Shown here: positions 60,181-64,000 of the stretch, in pieces
How the letters are laid out: each line of letters starts with the position of its first letter
Numbering within the stretch: the first letter of the stretch is position 1
From: Eudorina sp. 2006-703-Eu-15
Lineage: Eukaryota; Chlorophyta; Chlorophyceae; Chlamydomonadales; Volvocaceae
Assembly: GCA_003117195.1 (NCBI GenBank)
Contig: BDSI01000085.1
Location: 276,001-340,000 of the forward strand
DNA: 64,000 nt
Direction of reading: 5' to 3'
The notes under the pieces: generated by a model
Told to the model about the DNA's origin: nothing
The model's input: the letters and a program-made list of their open reading frames with translations, nothing else
Databases searched by the model: none
Made by a program: the position numbers and the translations under genes

Positions 60181-63100
60181 TCAAGGACGCGGGCTACGGC
60201 CTCGGCCGCGTCCCCGGCCACGGCCCCCACCGCCGCGGCCCCCACCGCCACGGCCCCGCCCGCCGCCAAAGCGGCCTCCGCCCCCGCCCCGACCACGGCC
60301 TCCGCCCCCGGCGCCTCCTCGACCACGGCCTCGACCGAAACCCCGCCCGCGCGCCCCGCGGCCCCCGCCCCGGCCAGGTGAGCCCCCAGGGCCCCTCTGC
60401 GAGTCGCTGCGCCAGCCCTCCGACGCGGCCCGCTGGAATACGTTGGAGCCGCTGCGGAGAAGGGAGCCGCGGGCGCCGTCGCCCCCGTCACCGTCGCCGT
60501 CGTCCTCCCCGTCCCGCTGCCGACCCCGAACCTTCTTCGTACGACCCTTGTCGTACTCCTGGTCCCATTCATCGTACTCGCGGCCGCCGACCGGCATGCG
60601 GCGCTCCTGACCCGCGGTCGCGCGTTTCAGCTGCGACGCCTGTCGCCGGAGGTCCGCGGCCGCCCCGTCGTCAGCGTCCCAGCCGTCATCACCGTCCGCC
60701 GTGTCTTGCCGTACGTACTGCCGCCGGTGTACGGACCTGCCTCCGCCTCCGCCGCCAGACAGGAACGCCAAGGCCTCCTCCCGCGTGACCTCTTCAGGTG
60801 CAGCCCCTCGCGATCCGGAAGGCTCCGCGTCATCCTGGCCCCGTCGCTTCGGCGTCGGCGCAACCGACCCAGGCCGGGTCTTATCACCAGGGCGGGCGCC
60901 GGCACCGCGGTCAGCTTCGCCGCCGCCATCTGTGCTGGGCACGGAGTCTCCTTTTTGACCGCGTGCGCGCTTCGCTAGCTGCACCGGCGTCCCGCCGTCG
61001 TCGTCGTCATCATCGTGGGTTAGCTGTGGCAGCGACTGCAGCGACGGCTGTTGCTGCTGCTGCCGCCTTGGCTGGTTTTCCACCCCCCTCTCATCCGACC
61101 CAGCGCCGCCGTGGCCGTTCGCCATGTCGCCGTCTGGCACCGGTCGCCTCCGCTTCGGCGCCGCCAGTGTCGCCGTACCCGCGCGCGTCGACGCCGCCTC
61201 GTCGCGCTGCCCACCCCCTCCCTCTTCCCCGCCGTCGTCGATGCGGTCAGCCCGACGCCGCTGCTCCTGGCCTCCGCCTCCACCGCCCATGAGCCCGAGC
61301 TCCGCATCCTCCACCTCCGCGCTAAAATTGCCAAGCATCCGTCCAAGGCGTCCGAGGCGCTTGCGCTCCGAAACCACCGCGGCCGCCTGGGCGGCGGCAG
61401 CTTCCTGCCCTTGATGCGGCCGCCCGGAGGTTGAGGGACCGAGGCCCGCCGGGTCCTCCTGCGCGTGCTGCGAAGCAGGGCCTCGGCCCGGCTTCGCCGG
61501 CCGCTCCAAAACTGGCCGCTCCGAAACCGCGTGTGTGCCGTTGGCCGCGTCGAACACCAAGCCCCGTTTCACGCGCGGACCTCCATTTGCAGCGACTGGC
61601 TCATGCGTGGTAGGGCTGGGAGCACGCAACCCTGTGGTGGTTGAAGCGCCGCCGCCGCCGTTGCGCGTAGCGCTGACGTCGGTTGGACGCGTTCCTGGAT
61701 GCTTCGGCGGCCGGCCGCCGCCGCCGCCAGCTGCGACCCCGCCGTCGCCGTTGGCTGCTGCCGGTTTTGCCTGCGGGTTCGCCAAGCCGGTTGCGCGGAG
61801 CGCGGTCTGGCTCGGCGTTGCCGCCGCCGCCGCGGATCCGTTCCCCGCGGCGGCAGCGAGGGGCGTGCTGGCGGCTGCGGCGTGGCGCAGCTGCCCCATG
61901 GCCGCGTACCACATGCTGCTGTGGGGCCGCACGCCGATGGGTGAGCCCCGCATCAGCCTCAGCACAGAGGCGGCCCTGCGAGGAGGGCGCGAGAGTGATG
62001 GGGTTGACGAGGTTGCGTGCGTGTCGAGGCGGCGCGGGGGGGGGACTGCGGACCGCGGAGAGGGACGTAACGCGCCTAGTCAGCGGCTTCCTGTCTCGCG
62101 GCCGGCAAAACATCCACACACACAGCGCACAGCGACCAACGGCCTAAGACTCAACATGGTGCCGAGTGTGTTCCGGGGGCAGCCTTAGCGTGAACCGCGG
62201 TTCAGGCTTCAGGCTTCAGGCGGCCACATTCGTGTGGGTCGCGGGGCTCCTATCAGCTCCCGACTCCCGACTCCACCTATGGCCTTGCTATGGAGGCACG
62301 CTGATACCGCTGTTTAGTGGGGGCGGGCCCGCAGGGTCAGATAACGGGGTTTCTGAGGCCCCTAGGGCAGTATCCATCAGTGCTGGATCAGTGCCCAGTG
62401 CGTTTCATCACTCCCTGTCAGCCGCCGGATGTGCCGTCCCTGAGCTCGTCAAGGGGGGCAGCAACGGCCAAACTGAGCGCGTCTCAGGTTTGCACCCATG
62501 GACCCGGAGGGACCCTTCGGAACCCTCTGTTGTTTCCCTTCCCACTCCTCCCCGCTGCCAGGCTCCATCCCGCCCAAAAAAATCACAGTGTGCTGGTCCG
62601 ACCCATGGGTCATCCGTGGTCGCGTCGCGGGTCCGGGGGCGCCGCAGTCCACTGGCACTAACGCACATACACGCACACGCACACACGCGCTTCCACGTGC
62701 TGCATATGATCGGTGGTGTAATGACATGTTTAACACGCAGGCCGAGGCGTGGGACGGCGTATGATTCAGGAGGGGGTCAGATATCGGGGTTTCTGAGGCC
62801 CCTAGAGCAATATCCATCACTGGTGGATCAGTGCCCAGTGCGTTTCATCACTCCCCACCCGCCGTTCGCACATGTAATCCTTCACCGCTCAGCGCGCGGC
62901 AATTCCCAGAGCAGCGCCTAAGACTCCTGCATACCCCTCAGAACTCTGCCAGTCGGGACCCGGATTGCTTCCGTTGACCCCCTCCCCCTTGTAGTTACCC
63001 TTACTTCCCACTCCCGCCCGCTGCCCGCCTCCCTCCCGCCCTGAAAATCATAGCGTGCTGGTCCGACCCATGGGTCATCCGGTACGTCGTCATCCCAGCC

Positions 63101-64000
63101 TGGGTTGCACCAAGGTAATCCGTGAACCCAGGCCGGGAGGTGCACCAGTGCGTTGGTACACACAGACATACACACACGCGCGGGCTTCTTCGCTACACAC
63201 GCGCTTTCATGCGCGACATCATCATCAGTGCAATGATCCGTTTTCACGCAAGGCGGCGACGTTGGGGCGTATGATTCAGGAGGGTCAGATATCGGGGTTT
63301 CTGAGGCCCCTAGAGCAGTATCCATCACTGTTGGATCAGTGCCCAGTGCGTTTCATCACTCCCTCCTTGCCTGCCCCATTCGCGCCGGCGCTCGCGCTGC
63401 GGTGCCGGTGCGTCACACGCCACGTCACACGCATGCAGCTGCCGTTTGTTCACTTTTGCCGCTCAACTCCTTCTTCAATATAATCACTTTAAAGTTACCA
63501 TGACACGGCACCCAAACCCTACCTTTGAAACCCGTTGGGATGCTTCTGCCCGTTGGGAGCATGAGACTGCGGAGGCTCCTGAGGCTGCGGCTCCAGCTGC
63601 GCCCCATCCCGCCCCTCCTCCGACGCCGCCGGATTCTGCTGCTGCTGCTGCCGCCGCAGCGCCGCCCGGCCCGCGCCCGAATCCACCTCGCCCGCGGCCG
63701 CACCGTTAGGCATCGCCAACGGCGGCGTCGCCGCCGGCGCAGCCGCTGCGGTATCCATCCCGGCGCCCTGCTGCGCCGTACCTGGCGCCTCGTCGTGCCC
63801 TGGCGGCGCCCCAGCTGCGCCGCTATGCGGCGCAGCAGCGCCCTCGGGCTGCGGCTGCGGCGGCGGCGGGGCCGCCCTCGCTTTCATCTTGGGCGGTACC
63901 ACCGCGCCGAGCTCAACCCGCTTGTGCTGCTTGTTTTCCTGCAGGTTCGCCAACATCAGGGAGAGCGCCGGACCGGAGGGCCCCGCCACCGCACTCGGCT
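60181..64000 (-). CDS. 3' part of a USP36/UBP23-like ubiquitin protease gene, two exons
   Basis: Exon 1 runs from the right edge to 63523 and exon 2 from 61975 to the TGA at 60181. The donor GTAGGG (intron starts 63522) and acceptor CGCAG (intron ends 61976) join in phase: AG plus G gives Arg, and both sides stay open. Exon 2 encodes about 598 residues: low-complexity Ala/Gly/Pro sequence, a glutamine run and a DDDDDD run, basic nuclear-signal-like patches, then DEWDQEYDKGRTKKVR (codons near 60573-60526), a GSNVFQ motif, and a glycine/arginine-rich tail of about 75 residues ending SPRP. The WDEEFDRGK-type motif followed by NAFQ is known from the C terminus of USP36 and its plant relatives, nucleolar deubiquitinases. 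The catalytic domain is not in the window and should lie beyond 64000. Alternatively it is another RG-rich nuclear protein. Confidence 0.65.
62334..62416. repeat. Intronic repeat, copy a
   Basis: Runs from GGGTCAGATA to TTTCATCACTCCCT. It recurs at 62774-62855 and 63282-63364, with a handful of substitutions among copies, spaced 440 and 508 bp. Copies b and c are closer to each other and share the lead-in ATGATTCAGGAGG. Intervening pieces are also related: GTGCTGGTCCGACCCATGGG occurs near 62591 and 63055. The intron therefore contains an old tandem triplication of a unit of about 0.45-0.5 kb. Confidence 0.88.
62774..62855. repeat. Intronic repeat, copy b
   Basis: Middle copy of the intronic triplication. 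It differs from copy c at a few bases, for example CAATATCC against CAGTATCC. Confidence 0.88.
63282..63364. repeat. Intronic repeat, copy c
   Basis: Right copy of the intronic triplication, about 160 bp from the donor of the minus-strand intron. Contains the partial palindrome ATATCGGGGTTTCTGAGGCC only in imperfect form; no other structure is seen. Confidence 0.88.

Larger units (their letters stand above)
61976..63522 (-). other. Intron of the minus-strand gene, 1547 bp
   Basis: Bounded by GTAGGG and CTCCTCGCAG on the minus strand, splitting a codon after its second base. Stops in all relevant frames exclude read-through. It contains three copies of an about 83-bp sequence and other related stretches, and short CA-rich runs (around 62660-62690 and 63160-63185). 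Apparent open frames within it are not supported as genes. Confidence 0.6.

Noticed and set aside
59655..60788. 377-codon open frame on the plus strand
   Set aside because: It overlaps the RG-rich exon on the minus strand and has the Pro/Arg/His composition expected of an antisense shadow.

Overview
This looks like nuclear DNA of a eukaryote with an intron-rich, GC-rich genome, most probably a chlorophyte green alga of the Chlamydomonas/Volvox type. The hints are alanine, glycine and glutamine codon runs, GTAAGT donors with TGCAG acceptors, a TGTAA poly(A)-like signal, and an RG-rich nuclear-type protein. This assignment is an inference from style, not from a marker gene.

About 40 kb of the 64 kb is satellite DNA in three arrays: 1-12584, 20922-33432 and 43672-58618. 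The main unit is 155 bp. Each unit is laid out like a spliceosomal intron plus a micro-exon: GTAAGT donor, CTGAC branch-point-like motif 32 nt before the acceptor, a T-rich tract, TTGCAG acceptor, then 42 nt before the next GTAAGT. A second, G-rich 41-bp repeat is interspersed in short blocks. Both are organised into higher-order repeats of 461, 1326, 1509 and 1664 bp and a 510/665/820-bp ladder.

Between the arrays lie two copies of a more complex block, 12585-20921 and 33433-43671. Array plus block form a tandem segmental duplication with a step of about 20.85 kb. The second block carries a further 1928-bp tandem duplication (34331-36258 and 36259-38186). The blocks hold decayed mobile-element-like sequence. 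The one recognisable domain is the C-terminal catalytic part of a tyrosine recombinase, like those of DIRS/Kangaroo retroelements or Cryptons. Its catalytic tyrosine is present in the second copy and replaced by phenylalanine in the first. The blocks also hold several small tandem repeats, hairpins and a two-unit island of the satellite itself. No reverse transcriptase, transposase, rRNA or tRNA was recognised.

The right end (58619-64000) is single-copy. It carries, on the minus strand, the 3' part of an ordinary host gene: two exons joined by a phase-compatible intron that contains a triplicated repeat. The protein has a WD-E/Q-E-F/Y-D-K/R-G motif and an NxFQ motif like the C terminus of USP36/UBP23-family ubiquitin proteases, followed by an RG-rich tail. 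Its catalytic domain would lie beyond the right edge.

The most unusual feature is the intron/micro-exon satellite. If the arrays are transcribed and spliced, joined 42-nt exons would stay open in every frame. Whether this is a working system or a satellite grown from an intron-containing seed cannot be settled from sequence alone.
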